This document shows positions 1-8,021 of a stretch of 64,000 bases of DNA, piece after piece. The DNA is taken from the NCBI GenBank assembly GCA_937893675.1, contig CALBGI010000055.1, positions 1-64,000 on the forward strand. The letters are read 5' to 3'. Source of the stretch: an uncultured Blautia sp. (GTDB lineage: Bacteria; Bacillota; Clostridia; Lachnospirales; Lachnospiraceae). Position numbers and translations under genes: made by a program. Below the pieces are notes generated by a model that saw nothing but the letters and a program-made list of their open reading frames with translations, did no database searches and was not told where the DNA came from. Position 1 is the stretch's first letter. Every line of letters begins with the position of its first letter.

Positions 1-2
1 AT

Positions 3-76
<74 letters not shown>

Positions 77-80
77 CTGT

Positions 81-155
81 GGTGGGTATAGCGCAGTTGG
101 TTAGCGCGCCAGATTGTGGCTCTGGAGGCCCAGGGTTCGAATCCCTGTATCCACC
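81..155 (+). tRNA. tRNA-His (anticodon GTG)
   Basis: Acceptor arms GTGGGTA and TATCCAC pair, and the anticodon arm CCAGA/TCTGG encloses loop TTGTGGC (anticodon GTG). The G just before the acceptor arm, facing C at the discriminator position, is the extra G-1 that histidyl-tRNA synthetase recognises, so the start includes it. Confidence 0.95.
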
Positions 156-164
156 CTTTGCCCT

Positions 165-236
165 TGGGCTATCGCCAAGCGGTAAGGCACAGCACTTTGA
201 CTGCTGCATTCGCTGGTTCGAATCCAGCTAGCCCAG
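165..236 (+). tRNA. tRNA-Gln (anticodon TTG)
   Basis: Acceptor arms TGGGCTA and TAGCCCA pair. The anticodon loop CTTTGAC gives TTG, and the T arm is GCTGG/CCAGC around TTCGAAT. It lies nine bases after tRNA-His in the same cluster. Confidence 0.95.
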
Positions 237-243
237 TCTTTAT

Positions 244-316
244 GGAGCATTAGCTCAGTCGGTAGAGCACTTGACTTTTAATCAAGTTGTCCGGGGTTCG
301 AATCCCCGATGCTTCA
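244..316 (+). tRNA. tRNA-Lys (anticodon TTT)
   Basis: Acceptor arms GGAGCAT and ATGCTTC pair (with G-T pairs), and the anticodon arm CTTGA/TCAAG encloses loop CTTTTAA, anticodon TTT. A terminator-like hairpin follows four bases after its end, so the first four tRNAs look like one transcription unit. Confidence 0.95.
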
Positions 317-320
317 TTTG

Positions 321-349
321 GCATCTGTAGGAATACAGATGCTTTTTTT
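321..349 (+). terminator. Intrinsic terminator after the four-tRNA cluster
   Basis: A nine-base stem GCATCTGTA/TACAGATGC with a short loop is followed by seven T residues. It stands between tRNA-Lys and tRNA-Leu, so transcription of the last tRNA needs either read-through or a promoter hidden in this short gap. Confidence 0.8.
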
Positions 350-361
350 CATCATTCTTTT

Positions 362-442
362 GCGGGCATGGCGGAATTGGCAGACGCGCCAGATTTAGGT
401 TCTGGTGTCTACGACGTGCAGGTTCAAGTCCTGTTGCCCGCA
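362..442 (+). tRNA. tRNA-Leu (anticodon TAG)
   Basis: This is a class II tRNA with a long variable arm. Acceptor arms GCGGGCA and TGCCCGC pair, and the anticodon arm CCAGA/TCTGG encloses loop TTTAGGT, anticodon TAG. It starts only 12 bases beyond the T run of the preceding terminator. Confidence 0.95.
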
Positions 443-455
443 TAATGACCAGAAT

Positions 456-492
456 ATCCGGACATGTCTTCTGCAGACAGGTTCGGATTTTT
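456..492 (+). terminator. Terminator after tRNA-Leu
   Basis: A 13-base imperfect stem (ATCCGGACATGTC with GACAGGTTCGGAT, one wobble and one mismatch) is followed by a run of T. It separates the tRNAs from the sigma-like gene. Confidence 0.7.
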
Positions 493-516
493 GTATAAAA
501 GGAAAGGAAACCACAG

Positions 517-1284
517 ATGGACGTATTGAAATTTCAGGAAATGTTAAATGACATATGTGCACTTGCCAGGAAGAACAACAAGACGCTTACCCTTCAACAG
601 GTGCAGGACTTTTTTGCGGAGGCAGAGCTCTCACGGGAACAGTTTATGAAGGTGCTGCAGTATTTGAAAGTCAAGAACGTTCAGATAGAGGGGATGGAGG
701 TACCGGACGAAGCTGTAGAGAGTACAGTGCAGGAAGATATCCGCAAGCCGACGCCGCTGACCCCGGAGGAAGAGGAATATCTGAAAGAATATCTGGAGGG
801 CCTTGTCTGTCAGGAGGATGTCCGGACAAGTGAAGAATTGTTTAAAGCCTTAGAAGCAGGGGAAACGTTTGCCAGAGAGGCGCTGGCCAATCGTTATCTG
901 CAAAAAGCTGCCGAGCTGGCAGCAGAGAAAAACTGCGAGGAAATTTATCTGGCAGACTTGATCCAGGAGGCCAATATCAGTCTTTTGACCGCGCTGAACA
1001 GCGTTGGGGACGGCGGGGTAAAAGAGGATACGCTGGATGAAGAATGGCTTCTGACACAGATATGTGCCGGTATTGATGAGGCCATTCGGCAGCAGACAGA
1101 GCGCAAGTTTGCGGATGACTGTCTGGTGGCAAAGGTGGAAAAACTGGAGGAAGCTGTCCGTGACCTGTCTGAGGATGAGGAGGGGCAGGAGACGAAGTTC
1201 AGCATCGATGAACTGGCGGTCATCCTGGATATGGATGCGGAAGAAATACGGGATGTCCTGCGGCTTACCGGGGATGACAAATAG
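517..1284 (+). CDS. Sigma-70-like (RpoD-related) protein
   Basis: A 255-aa protein that seems to be a diverged sigma-70 relative. An N-terminal helical part (about 1-55) resembles region 1.1. The segment LTPEEEEYLKEYLE (about 81-94) sits where region 1.2 would be. LADLIQEANISLLTAL (about 144-159) matches the region 2 motif usually written LIQEGNIGLMKAV. The C-terminal stretch FSIDELAVILDMDAEEIRDVL resembles the region 3 helix-turn-helix. No region 4 (-35 recognition) is present, so it cannot be a complete housekeeping sigma factor. GGAAAGG lies 12-18 bases before the ATG. It may be a partial sigma, a sigma-binding regulator or a decayed paralogue; the function is inference. Confidence 0.6.
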   Translation: MDVLKFQEMLNDICALARKNNKTLTLQQVQDFFAEAELSREQFMKVLQYLKVKNVQIEGMEVPDEAVESTVQEDIRKPTPLTPEEEEYLKEYLEGLVCQEDVRTSEELFKALEAGETFAREALANRYLQKAAELAAEKNCEEIYLADLIQEANISLLTALNSVGDGGVKEDTLDEEWLLTQICAGIDEAIRQQTERKFADDCLVAKVEKLEEAVRDLSEDEEGQETKFSIDELAVILDMDAEEIRDVLRLTGDDK

Positions 1285-1330
1285 GAAAATACCTGAGATG
1301 TATCAGGAAAAAGACCCGGAGGGCGGAAGA

Positions 1331-2005
1331 ATGAAGAATTTGAGAAAAGTCCAGATGTCTGATTCCATGACATTGGCAGTGCTCCTTACCCTGGCTGGAG
1401 GACTGCAGGATGCATATTCCTATAATTGCAGAGGCCATGTGTTTGCCAATGCGCAGACGGGGAATGTGGTGCTCCTGGGGCAAAATCTTGCAATGGGAGA
1501 GTGGGGCAGCGCTGTTCACTATCTTATGCCGCTTCTGGCTTTTATTGGCGGCGTGTATGTGGTAGAGCGCATTCACTATTGCTGCAAACAGTTTCAGCGA
1601 TTGCATTGGAGGCAGATCGTTCTGCTCACAGAGCTTTTGTTTCTGGTTGTTGTCGGGCTGATGCCGGAACGGTGGGACATGTTTGCGAACATGTTTCTGT
1701 CCTTTTCCTGCGCCATGCAGGTAAACGCCTTCCGGAAGTTTCGGGGAATGCCTTCGGCTACCACTATGTGTATTGGAAATATGCGGAGTGCCACAGAGCT
1801 TCTGTGCAGATATCATATCACAGGAAATGCAAAAGAACGGCAGGCGAGTATTTATTATTACACTATTATTGGGATTTTTGCACTTGGGGCGGCAGTCGGC
1901 GCTGTTTTGTGCCGGATTATGGGAAGATATACGATATGGGTGGCAGCGGGATTGATGACAGTGGGCTTTTTGATGATGTTTATAAAAAAAGAAGAAGCTG
2001 TTTAA
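1331..2005 (+). CDS. YoaK-family (DUF1275) membrane protein
   Basis: A 224-aa integral membrane protein of the DUF1275/YoaK family, whose function is not established. The family signature near the N-terminus is visible: GGLQDAYSYNCRGHVFANAQ followed by TGNVVLLG. About six hydrophobic segments follow, ending in a KKEE tail. The open frame extends upstream, but the ATG at 1331 has GGAGGGCGGA just before it, so that start was chosen. It lies 46 bases after the sigma-like gene and 18 bases before the LysO pair, probably in one transcription unit. Confidence 0.8.
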   Translation: MKNLRKVQMSDSMTLAVLLTLAGGLQDAYSYNCRGHVFANAQTGNVVLLGQNLAMGEWGSAVHYLMPLLAFIGGVYVVERIHYCCKQFQRLHWRQIVLLTELLFLVVVGLMPERWDMFANMFLSFSCAMQVNAFRKFRGMPSATTMCIGNMRSATELLCRYHITGNAKERQASIYYYTIIGIFALGAAVGAVLCRIMGRYTIWVAAGLMTVGFLMMFIKKEEAV

Positions 2006-2023
2006 GCAGAAGGAGTCAGAGAT

Positions 2024-2320
2024 ATGGATATACTTTTGGTCATGTGTATCGGGATTTTGGTTGGCAGATCTGCCCTGGTGCGCCGGCTGAAGAAGAAAAA
2101 TGAATATGTTTCTTTGGGATGTACTTTGATTTTGATCTTTTCCATGGGAGTCATGCTTGGAAAAAAGGATAATTTTTTTGCAGAGCTTTCTTCTCTGGGA
2201 GTGACGAGCTTTCTGTTTTTTCTGATTCCAACGGTGCTGTCCATTATACTGGTTTACTGCCTGACGAAAAGATTTATGAAAAGAGGAACGGATTTTGATG
2301 AAGGGAGTGAAGAGCGGTGA
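2024..2320 (+). CDS. LysO-family exporter, N-terminal half protein
   Basis: A 98-aa membrane protein with three hydrophobic segments that corresponds to the N-terminal part of LysO (YbjE, DUF340), the lysine exporter known from Escherichia coli. There LysO is one chain; here the two halves are separate genes, a layout common in Clostridia. AAGGAG precedes the ATG. The stop overlaps the GTG start of the next gene by four bases (GTGA), so the two are translationally coupled and probably form one heteromeric transporter. The substrate lysine is inferred from the family. Confidence 0.75.
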   Translation: MDILLVMCIGILVGRSALVRRLKKKNEYVSLGCTLILIFSMGVMLGKKDNFFAELSSLGVTSFLFFLIPTVLSIILVYCLTKRFMKRGTDFDEGSEER

Positions 2321-2916
2321 TCGTTCTTTTGACCGTAGGTTCTTTGCTGTTAGGGCTTGCATATGGTTTTTTTGATCTTGAAAATGCTCTGATATCCATA
2401 TTGACAGAGCATACAGATATTGTTTTGTACATATTAATGTTTTCTGTGGGGATAAGTATAGGCATGTATGACGGTATTGTGCAGAAAATCAAAGAATACC
2501 ATCTCAGGATTTTTATTATTCCCATAGGGATCATTACCGGTTCTCTGGCTGGCGGAATGATCTGCTCGGCAATCCTGAAGGTGCCGGTGAGTCAGGCGAC
2601 AGCGATTGCCAGCGGGATGGGGTGGTATAGCCTTACCGGTGCGACAATCAGCAAATTGGTCGGAGCGGAAATGGGAAGCGTAGCCTTTTTGAGCAATCTC
2701 ATGAGAGAAATATTTTCTTTTGTACTTATTCCGTTTCTGGCCGCGTATTTCAATTATTATACTTGTATTGCTCCGGCGGGTGCGACAAGTGAAGATACAA
2801 CACTTCCAGTCATGTTGAAATATACGAATGAGGAAACCGTTGTATTGTCTGTTTTAAACGGCGTTATCTGCTCTTTTTTTGTGCCGATTCTTATTTCGGT
2901 ATGCCTGAAGCTGTAG
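2317..2916 (+). CDS. LysO-family exporter, C-terminal half protein
   Basis: A 199-aa membrane protein matching the larger C-terminal part of LysO. It has several transmembrane segments and the conserved stretch ASGMGWYSLTGATISKLVG (about 90-108), the region of LysO thought to line the transport site. It begins with GTG overlapping the stop of the N-terminal half. No stop or frameshift remnants lie at the junction, so the split is a normal gene arrangement rather than a broken gene. A terminator follows. Confidence 0.8.
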   Translation: MIVLLTVGSLLLGLAYGFFDLENALISILTEHTDIVLYILMFSVGISIGMYDGIVQKIKEYHLRIFIIPIGIITGSLAGGMICSAILKVPVSQATAIASGMGWYSLTGATISKLVGAEMGSVAFLSNLMREIFSFVLIPFLAAYFNYYTCIAPAGATSEDTTLPVMLKYTNEETVVLSVLNGVICSFFVPILISVCLKL

Positions 2917-2933
2917 CGGATACATAAAACAAG

Positions 2934-2984
2934 GACAGTTGATTTCGAATCTTCAGATTTCGAAATGGATTGTCTTTTTCTTTT
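2934..2984 (+). terminator. Intrinsic terminator after LysO pair
   Basis: A long hairpin with arms GACA...ATTTCGAATC and GATTTCGAAAT...TGTC around loop TTCA is followed by TTTTTCTTTT. It closes the unit beginning at the sigma-like gene. Confidence 0.8.
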
Positions 2985-3003
2985 GCAGAAGAAGGGGAAA
3001 GGA

Positions 3004-3032
3004 TAGACATTTTCGAGGCATCCATATATAAT
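3004..3032 (+). promoter_or_regulatory. Promoter for the AI-2E-type permease
   Basis: TAGACA and TATAAT are separated by exactly 17 bases and lie 24 bases before the GTG start of the permease gene. Confidence 0.6.
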
Positions 3033-3055
3033 GGAGGCATGATTGGAGGGATTAG

Positions 3056-4216
3056 GTGAATCTGAATAAAGAGAATATGAAGAAAGCCATGTACCTGATT
3101 ACGTTTGCGGTACTTCTGTATCTGGGCATGCAGCACCTGGATGTTGTATGGGATGTTGTGGGAGTTATTTGCAGCCTGCTGTTTCCGTTTATTTTGGGGG
3201 CTGCCATTGCATTCGTACTGAATCTTCCGATGAAATTTATGGAGGAAAAGGTATTTGGGAAAATTTTTGGAAAAAAAGACAGAGCAGGAAAAAAACTTGT
3301 ACGCACCCTGAGCCTTGTATGCTCAGTTTTTCTTGTACTGGCAGTTGTACTGCTGGTAGCTTTTGTTGTGATTCCTGAGTTGGGGGCTACGGCGGCAAGT
3401 GTCGGAAAGCAGATTGAGAGAAGTGTTCCTCTTTTGCAGGAATGGGTGGAGGAGAATCTCAAGGATGATTCCCCGTTGGTGCAGTGGGTGAACTCTTTGG
3501 AAATCCAGCCGGAAAAATTCATGCAGACTTTAGTGGACACATTGAAAAATGGGGTCAACAATATTTTGAGCTCTACACTTTCCCTGACGATGGGGATCGT
3601 GAATACCGCCACAAACGTGGGCATCGGCTTTGTATTTGCCTGCTACGCGCTTCTGCAGAAGGAAAAGCTTCGCCGGCAGACAAAAAAAGCGATCCGGGCG
3701 TTTACGTCTCCGGAAGTCTACAAGAAGATTTTGTATGTCACAAGGCTGACAAGTAAGACCTTTGCAAGCTTTATCGCATGCCAGTGTATTGAGGCTGTGA
3801 TCCTTGGAAGCATGTTTTTTGTTACAATGACGTTATTCCGTTTTCCATATGCGATGCTGGTGGGAGTATTGATCGCATTTACTGCTTTGATTCCTGTTTT
3901 TGGAGCCGTTATCGGCTGTGTCATCGGATTTCTTTTGATTTTGCTGGTGAATCCGATGCAGGCAATCATGTTTCTTGTTCTGTTTTTTGTATTACAGCAG
4001 ATAGAGGGGAATTTCATCTATCCTCATGTGGTGGGAAGCTCTGTGGGGCTGCCTTCGATCTGGGTCCTCACTGCGGTAACCGTGGGAGGAAGCTTGATGG
4101 GCGTATTGGGAATGCTGGTATTTATTCCGCTTCTTTCCGTGATTTATACGCTGATGAGAGAGTGGGTGAACCAGAGATTGGAGCAAAAGGATAAGGCAGT
4201 GGAAATAAAATCATAG
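3056..4216 (+). CDS. AI-2E family transporter (YtvI/PerM type)
   Basis: A 386-aa membrane protein of the AI-2E transporter family (PF01594), which includes autoinducer-2 exporters and Na+/H+ antiporter-like proteins. It shows the typical order: two N-terminal transmembrane helices, a soluble helical part (about 115-180), then a block of helices containing a proline/glycine-rich segment around 275-300 and the family motif EGNFIYPHVVGSSVGL (about 320-335). It starts at GTG with GGAGGG five bases upstream and has its own promoter. The transported compound cannot be told from sequence. Confidence 0.8.
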   Translation: MNLNKENMKKAMYLITFAVLLYLGMQHLDVVWDVVGVICSLLFPFILGAAIAFVLNLPMKFMEEKVFGKIFGKKDRAGKKLVRTLSLVCSVFLVLAVVLLVAFVVIPELGATAASVGKQIERSVPLLQEWVEENLKDDSPLVQWVNSLEIQPEKFMQTLVDTLKNGVNNILSSTLSLTMGIVNTATNVGIGFVFACYALLQKEKLRRQTKKAIRAFTSPEVYKKILYVTRLTSKTFASFIACQCIEAVILGSMFFVTMTLFRFPYAMLVGVLIAFTALIPVFGAVIGCVIGFLLILLVNPMQAIMFLVLFFVLQQIEGNFIYPHVVGSSVGLPSIWVLTAVTVGGSLMGVLGMLVFIPLLSVIYTLMREWVNQRLEQKDKAVEIKS

Positions 4217-4242
4217 AAGGAAAAGAGAGGACGTTTGGAGAG

Positions 4243-4833
4243 ATGACAAGTCAGATTACAAGAGAACAAGCGTATGAGCTGCTGCGAAGGTACAACCAGG
4301 AGGCCTTTCATATCCAGCATGCACTGACAGTAGAAGGTGTGATGCGCTGGTATGCAAAAGAGCTGGGCTATGGAGAAGAGGAAGAATATTGGGGAATTAC
4401 CGGTTTGCTTCACGATATTGATTTTGAACAGTATCCGCAGGAGCATTGTCAAAAAGCACCTGAGCTTTTGCGTGCAGGCGGCGTGGGAGAGGACATGATT
4501 TACTCCATTTGCAGCCACGGCTACGGAATCTGTTCGGAGCTTGAGCCGAAACACGAAATGGAAAAGATATTGTTTGCGGCAGATGAGCTTACCGGACTGA
4601 TATGGTCCGCGGCGCTGATGCGTCCCTCCAAAAGCGTTATGGATATGGAGGTTAAGAGCCTGAAGAAAAAATTCAAGGATAAGCGTTTTGCGGCAGGCTG
4701 CTCCAGGGATGTGATCCGCGACGGAGCGCAGCGTCTGGGATGGGAGCTGGATGAGCTGTTTGAAAAAACCATAGAAGCCATGCGTTCCTGTGAAGAAGCC
4801 ATTCATGTATTTATGGAGAAGTATGAGGCGTGA
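4243..4833 (+). CDS. HD-domain (HDIG-type) hydrolase
   Basis: A 196-aa cytosolic HD-domain protein. Metal-ligand motifs are visible: HALTVEGVM (about 26-34), LLHDIDFEQ (the HD pair, about 57-65) and SHGYG (about 91-95). Such proteins are metal-dependent phosphohydrolases, often acting on nucleotides; the substrate here is unknown. Its stop codon overlaps the GTG start of the methyltransferase gene, so the two are translationally coupled. Confidence 0.8.
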   Translation: MTSQITREQAYELLRRYNQEAFHIQHALTVEGVMRWYAKELGYGEEEEYWGITGLLHDIDFEQYPQEHCQKAPELLRAGGVGEDMIYSICSHGYGICSELEPKHEMEKILFAADELTGLIWSAALMRPSKSVMDMEVKSLKKKFKDKRFAAGCSRDVIRDGAQRLGWELDELFEKTIEAMRSCEEAIHVFMEKYEA

Positions 4834-5393
4834 AAAATTATCAGACAACCCAGTGGCTTCATAAGTTTATGGAAGAACAGGTACAGGTAGGGGATCTGTG
4901 CATTGATGCCACGATGGGAAATGGAAATGACACAGCGTTTCTTTCTGCTTTGGTGGGAAATGACGGAAGGGTTCTGGCTTTTGACATTCAGGAAGAGGCA
5001 CTTGTGCATACAAAAAATAAGCTTCGTGAAAAGGGATGTCCGGACAATGTGCAGCTGCTGCTGGAATCTCATGAGCGAATGGGGAATTATGCGGAAGCGG
5101 AGAGCGTTTCCTGCATTGTGTTCAATTTTGGATATCTTCCGGGAGGAGATCACAAAAAGGCAACAAAGGCAGCCAGCAGTCTGCGGGCGGTGGAAGCGGG
5201 GCTTGGACTCCTGAAAAAGGGCGGACTTATGACGCTTTGCATTTACAGCGGCGGAGACAGCGGTTTTGAGGAAAAGGAGGCGCTCCTTCAGTATATTCGG
5301 ACGCTTCCGGCGGGGGAATTTTTGGTATTGGAGACAAGGTATGCAAACCGGTCGGGCAATCCGCCGATTCCGGTTTTGATCATTCGGCTGTAA
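4830..5393 (+). CDS. mnmM: MnmM-like tRNA methyltransferase (YtqB family)
   Basis: A 187-aa class I SAM-dependent methyltransferase of the family PF06962. Its Bacillus subtilis member YtqB/MnmM methylates 5-aminomethyl-2-thiouridine at tRNA wobble U34. The SAM-binding motif is DATMGNGNDTAFLS (about 27-40), an acidic residue follows in LAFDIQ, and the family motif FNFGYLPGGDH lies at about 98-108. GTG start overlapping the upstream stop. The presence of U34 tRNAs (Lys TTT, Gln TTG) in the window fits but proves nothing. The assignment rests on family resemblance. Confidence 0.8.
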   Translation: MKNYQTTQWLHKFMEEQVQVGDLCIDATMGNGNDTAFLSALVGNDGRVLAFDIQEEALVHTKNKLREKGCPDNVQLLLESHERMGNYAEAESVSCIVFNFGYLPGGDHKKATKAASSLRAVEAGLGLLKKGGLMTLCIYSGGDSGFEEKEALLQYIRTLPAGEFLVLETRYANRSGNPPIPVLIIRL

Positions 5394-5434
5394 GCCAAAA
5401 CTTATCAATCTCATTTTGCAGCGGGAGGGTGTGT

Positions 5435-7351
5435 ATGTCAACAGAGGATTATATCAAGGCTTATAAATCGGGAAAGAGGGATTACCAGGCAAGGCTTCTC
5501 AGAGGTGTGCGTCCTACACTTGAGGTTCTGGATGATATTTTGCCGGAAAAGGTGGATTATTCGGAGGTTCCGCTGGGACTGGTGCAGATTCCGGCAGAGC
5601 AGATTGTGGGAACGAAGACTGTGGGCAGAAGCAATGCCTTTGCAGGAAATTATATGCCTATTCTTGGCCCGGAGACAGAGTTTGCCCGCAAGTGGGCCAT
5701 TCTCAGTACAAGTCATGTGGAGGAGGGGATCCGGGAGCCGATTAAGGCATATGAGTACATGAACCGTTTCTACGTGCAGGAGGGGAACAAGCGTGTCAGC
5801 GTTATGAAGTTTTTTGACGTAGTTTCCATACCGGGAGATGTGATACGTATCGTTCCGAAAAAAACGGAGGAAAAAGAAAACCGTCTGTACTATGAGTTCA
5901 TGGATTTCTATGAGCTGTCCAAGGTGAATTATATCTGGTTTTCTCATTATGGAAGCTTTCAGAAGCTCCAGAAAGCAGTGAAGAAATCAGCGAACGAACC
6001 TTGGTCGGATGATGATAAGCTGACGTTCAGTTCTGTATATACAAGATTCATGGCAGAATACAAGTCAAATGGCGGACAGAAGCTGTCGATTACACCGGGA
6101 GATGCATTCCTGGCATTTATCGGGTTGTATGGCTATGAGACTTTGCAGACGGAGACAACAAGCAATCTGAAGCGGATGATAAAAAAATCCTGGGAAGAAT
6201 TCAAGCTGTTGGAGGAGGATGAAGAGATTGATCTGAAGATGAATCCGACGAATGACAAAAAGCCCATTCTGAGTCGTCTGTTGTCCCTGAGTTCTCCACG
6301 CATCAAGATCGGCTTTATATATGCGAGGACAGCGGCAAATTCTGCATGGACTTACAGCCATGAGCTGGGGCGGCTTCATCTGGAGCAGACATTTCCGGAA
6401 GAGGTCAGTACGGTATACTATGAGAATACAACAGAAAAAAATATTGATGAGGTATTGAGGCAGGCGATTCAGGAAGGCTGTACACTTATTTTTACCACTA
6501 CGCCTGCGTTTGCAAAAGCAAGCGTAAAGGCCGCGATCGACCATCCGAATATCCGGATCCTCAACTGTTCTCTGAATACTTCCCACCGCTATATCAGAAC
6601 CTATTATGCACGTATGCACGAGGCAAAATTCCTCATGGGAGCAGTAGCGGGAGCCATGGCGGAGAATGACCGGATTGCCTATGTGGAGGATTATCCTATT
6701 TACGGATCCATTGCGAATATTAATGCGTTTGCCTTGGGGGCCAAGATGATCAACCCGAGAGCGCAGGTATTTCTGGAATGGTCTTCCCGCAAGGACTTTG
6801 ATTTGGAGGCAGATCTGAAACTGATCCGGCCTACTTGTATTTCAGGAAAAGACATGGTTATTCCGGAAGAAGCAACTCGTCTCTATGGCGTGCATCAGCT
6901 GAAGGAGGGCGTTCTCCACAACGTTGCTATGCCACTGTGGCACTGGGGGAAATTTTATGAACAGCTCATCCGTACCATTATGGATGGGACCTGGAAATAT
7001 CACGACAACCCGGGCTCCAACAAGGCTATCAACTACTGGTGGGGAATCTCAGCGGGAGTTGTTGATATTATTTGTTCCAAAAATCTGCCCGCAGGAACCA
7101 GACGGCTTGTTGAGCTTTTAAAACAGACGATCAGTACCGGTCAGTTCAATCCGTTTTCCGGTATCTTGTACGCACAAAATGGGGCTGTGATACAAAATGA
7201 TCCAAACGGTATCCTGGCTCCTGAAGAAATTGTGACAATGGACTGGCTGGCGGAAAACGTTATTGGCGCGATTCCGAAGAAAGGTGAATTGCAGGAAAAG
7301 GCAAAACAGGTTGTGAAGCAGCAGGGAGTCGGGACCACAAAGGAAGGGTAA
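5435..7351 (+). CDS. Cytosolic ParB-like / BMP-domain fusion protein
   Basis: A 638-aa protein with no signal peptide. Residues about 285-600 are a basic membrane protein (BMP, PF02608) nucleoside-binding fold like Med/BmpA: KIGFIYARTAANSAWTYSHE, LIFTTTPAFAKAS, YYARMHEAKFLMGAVAGAMA and INAFALGAKMINP follow the family order. The N-terminal half contains FYVQEGNKRVSVMKFF, resembling the ParB/sulfiredoxin-fold motif. BMP proteins are normally exported lipoproteins, so a cytosolic version fused to a ParB-like domain suggests an intracellular nucleoside sensor (inference). GTG at 5429 is also in frame, but it overlaps the ribosome site GGGAGGG, so ATG 5435 is preferred. Confidence 0.75.
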   Translation: MSTEDYIKAYKSGKRDYQARLLRGVRPTLEVLDDILPEKVDYSEVPLGLVQIPAEQIVGTKTVGRSNAFAGNYMPILGPETEFARKWAILSTSHVEEGIREPIKAYEYMNRFYVQEGNKRVSVMKFFDVVSIPGDVIRIVPKKTEEKENRLYYEFMDFYELSKVNYIWFSHYGSFQKLQKAVKKSANEPWSDDDKLTFSSVYTRFMAEYKSNGGQKLSITPGDAFLAFIGLYGYETLQTETTSNLKRMIKKSWEEFKLLEEDEEIDLKMNPTNDKKPILSRLLSLSSPRIKIGFIYARTAANSAWTYSHELGRLHLEQTFPEEVSTVYYENTTEKNIDEVLRQAIQEGCTLIFTTTPAFAKASVKAAIDHPNIRILNCSLNTSHRYIRTYYARMHEAKFLMGAVAGAMAENDRIAYVEDYPIYGSIANINAFALGAKMINPRAQVFLEWSSRKDFDLEADLKLIRPTCISGKDMVIPEEATRLYGVHQLKEGVLHNVAMPLWHWGKFYEQLIRTIMDGTWKYHDNPGSNKAINYWWGISAGVVDIICSKNLPAGTRRLVELLKQTISTGQFNPFSGILYAQNGAVIQNDPNGILAPEEIVTMDWLAENVIGAIPKKGELQEKAKQVVKQQGVGTTKEG

Positions 7352-7360
7352 CAGACTGTT

Positions 7361-7978
7361 ATGAGAATACTTGCAATTGCAGATGAAGAGTCAAAATATC
7401 TGTGGGACTTTTTTGAAAAAGATAAGGTAAAGGATGTGGACCTGATCATTTCCTGCGGTGATCTGGATCCCAGGTACCTGTCTTTTCTTGTTACTCTTAC
7501 TTCTGTTCCGGTTCTCTATGTTCATGGAAATCATGACAGTAAGTATGACCAGGTTCCGCCGGAGGGCTGTATCTGCATAGATGACAGGATTTATGTTCAC
7601 GAGGGAATCCGGATTATGGGCCTGGGAGGCTCTATGCGTTACAGACCGGGAAATTATCAGTATACGGAGGCGCAGATGCGCGGCAGAATCCGAAAGTTGT
7701 GGCCGAAGTTGTTCTTCCGCAGAGGCGTGGATATTCTTGTGACGCATGCGCCGGCTTATCAGCTTAACGACGGGAGAGATTTGGCACACCAGGGATTTCG
7801 GTGCTTTGTGAAATTTATGGAAAAGTACAAGCCCAGATTTTTTTTGCACGGACATGTACACATGTCCTATGGGAGAGACCATAAACGCTACGACAAGTAT
7901 CAGGACACACACATTATCAATGCTTATGAAAAATGCGTATTTGATTATGAGAAGGAAGAAAATCCCATAGTCAGATAA
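7361..7978 (+). CDS. Calcineurin-like metallophosphoesterase
   Basis: A 205-aa metallophosphoesterase. The family motifs are in place: IISCGDLDPRY (GD, about 30-40), VHGNHDSKY (GNHD, about 55-63), VTHAPAY (about 127-133) and LHGHVHMSYG (GHxH, about 164-173). The usual first D-x-H motif is replaced near the N-terminus by AIADEES. It lies nine bases after the ParB-BMP gene and shares a terminator with the convergent argG. The substrate is unknown. Confidence 0.85.
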   Translation: MRILAIADEESKYLWDFFEKDKVKDVDLIISCGDLDPRYLSFLVTLTSVPVLYVHGNHDSKYDQVPPEGCICIDDRIYVHEGIRIMGLGGSMRYRPGNYQYTEAQMRGRIRKLWPKLFFRRGVDILVTHAPAYQLNDGRDLAHQGFRCFVKFMEKYKPRFFLHGHVHMSYGRDHKRYDKYQDTHIINAYEKCVFDYEKEENPIVR

Positions 7979-7980
7979 AA

Positions 7981-8016
7981 GAGGGGGCTGCTGCAACTGC
8001 AACAGCCCCCTCTTTG
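7981..8016. terminator. Bidirectional terminator between metallophosphoesterase and argG
   Basis: The palindrome GAGGGGGCTG...CAGCCCCCTC has an inner TGCA/TGCA pair. It is flanked by T-rich sequence on the right and by an A run on the left that reads as T in the other direction, so it can stop both converging units. Confidence 0.85.
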
Positions 8017-8021
8017 AAGGT

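Noticed and set aside
1265..2362. Long minus-strand open frame opposite the DUF1275 and LysO genes
   Set aside because: Composition is that of an antisense shadow, rich in His, Lys and Gln, with no motif or ribosome site.
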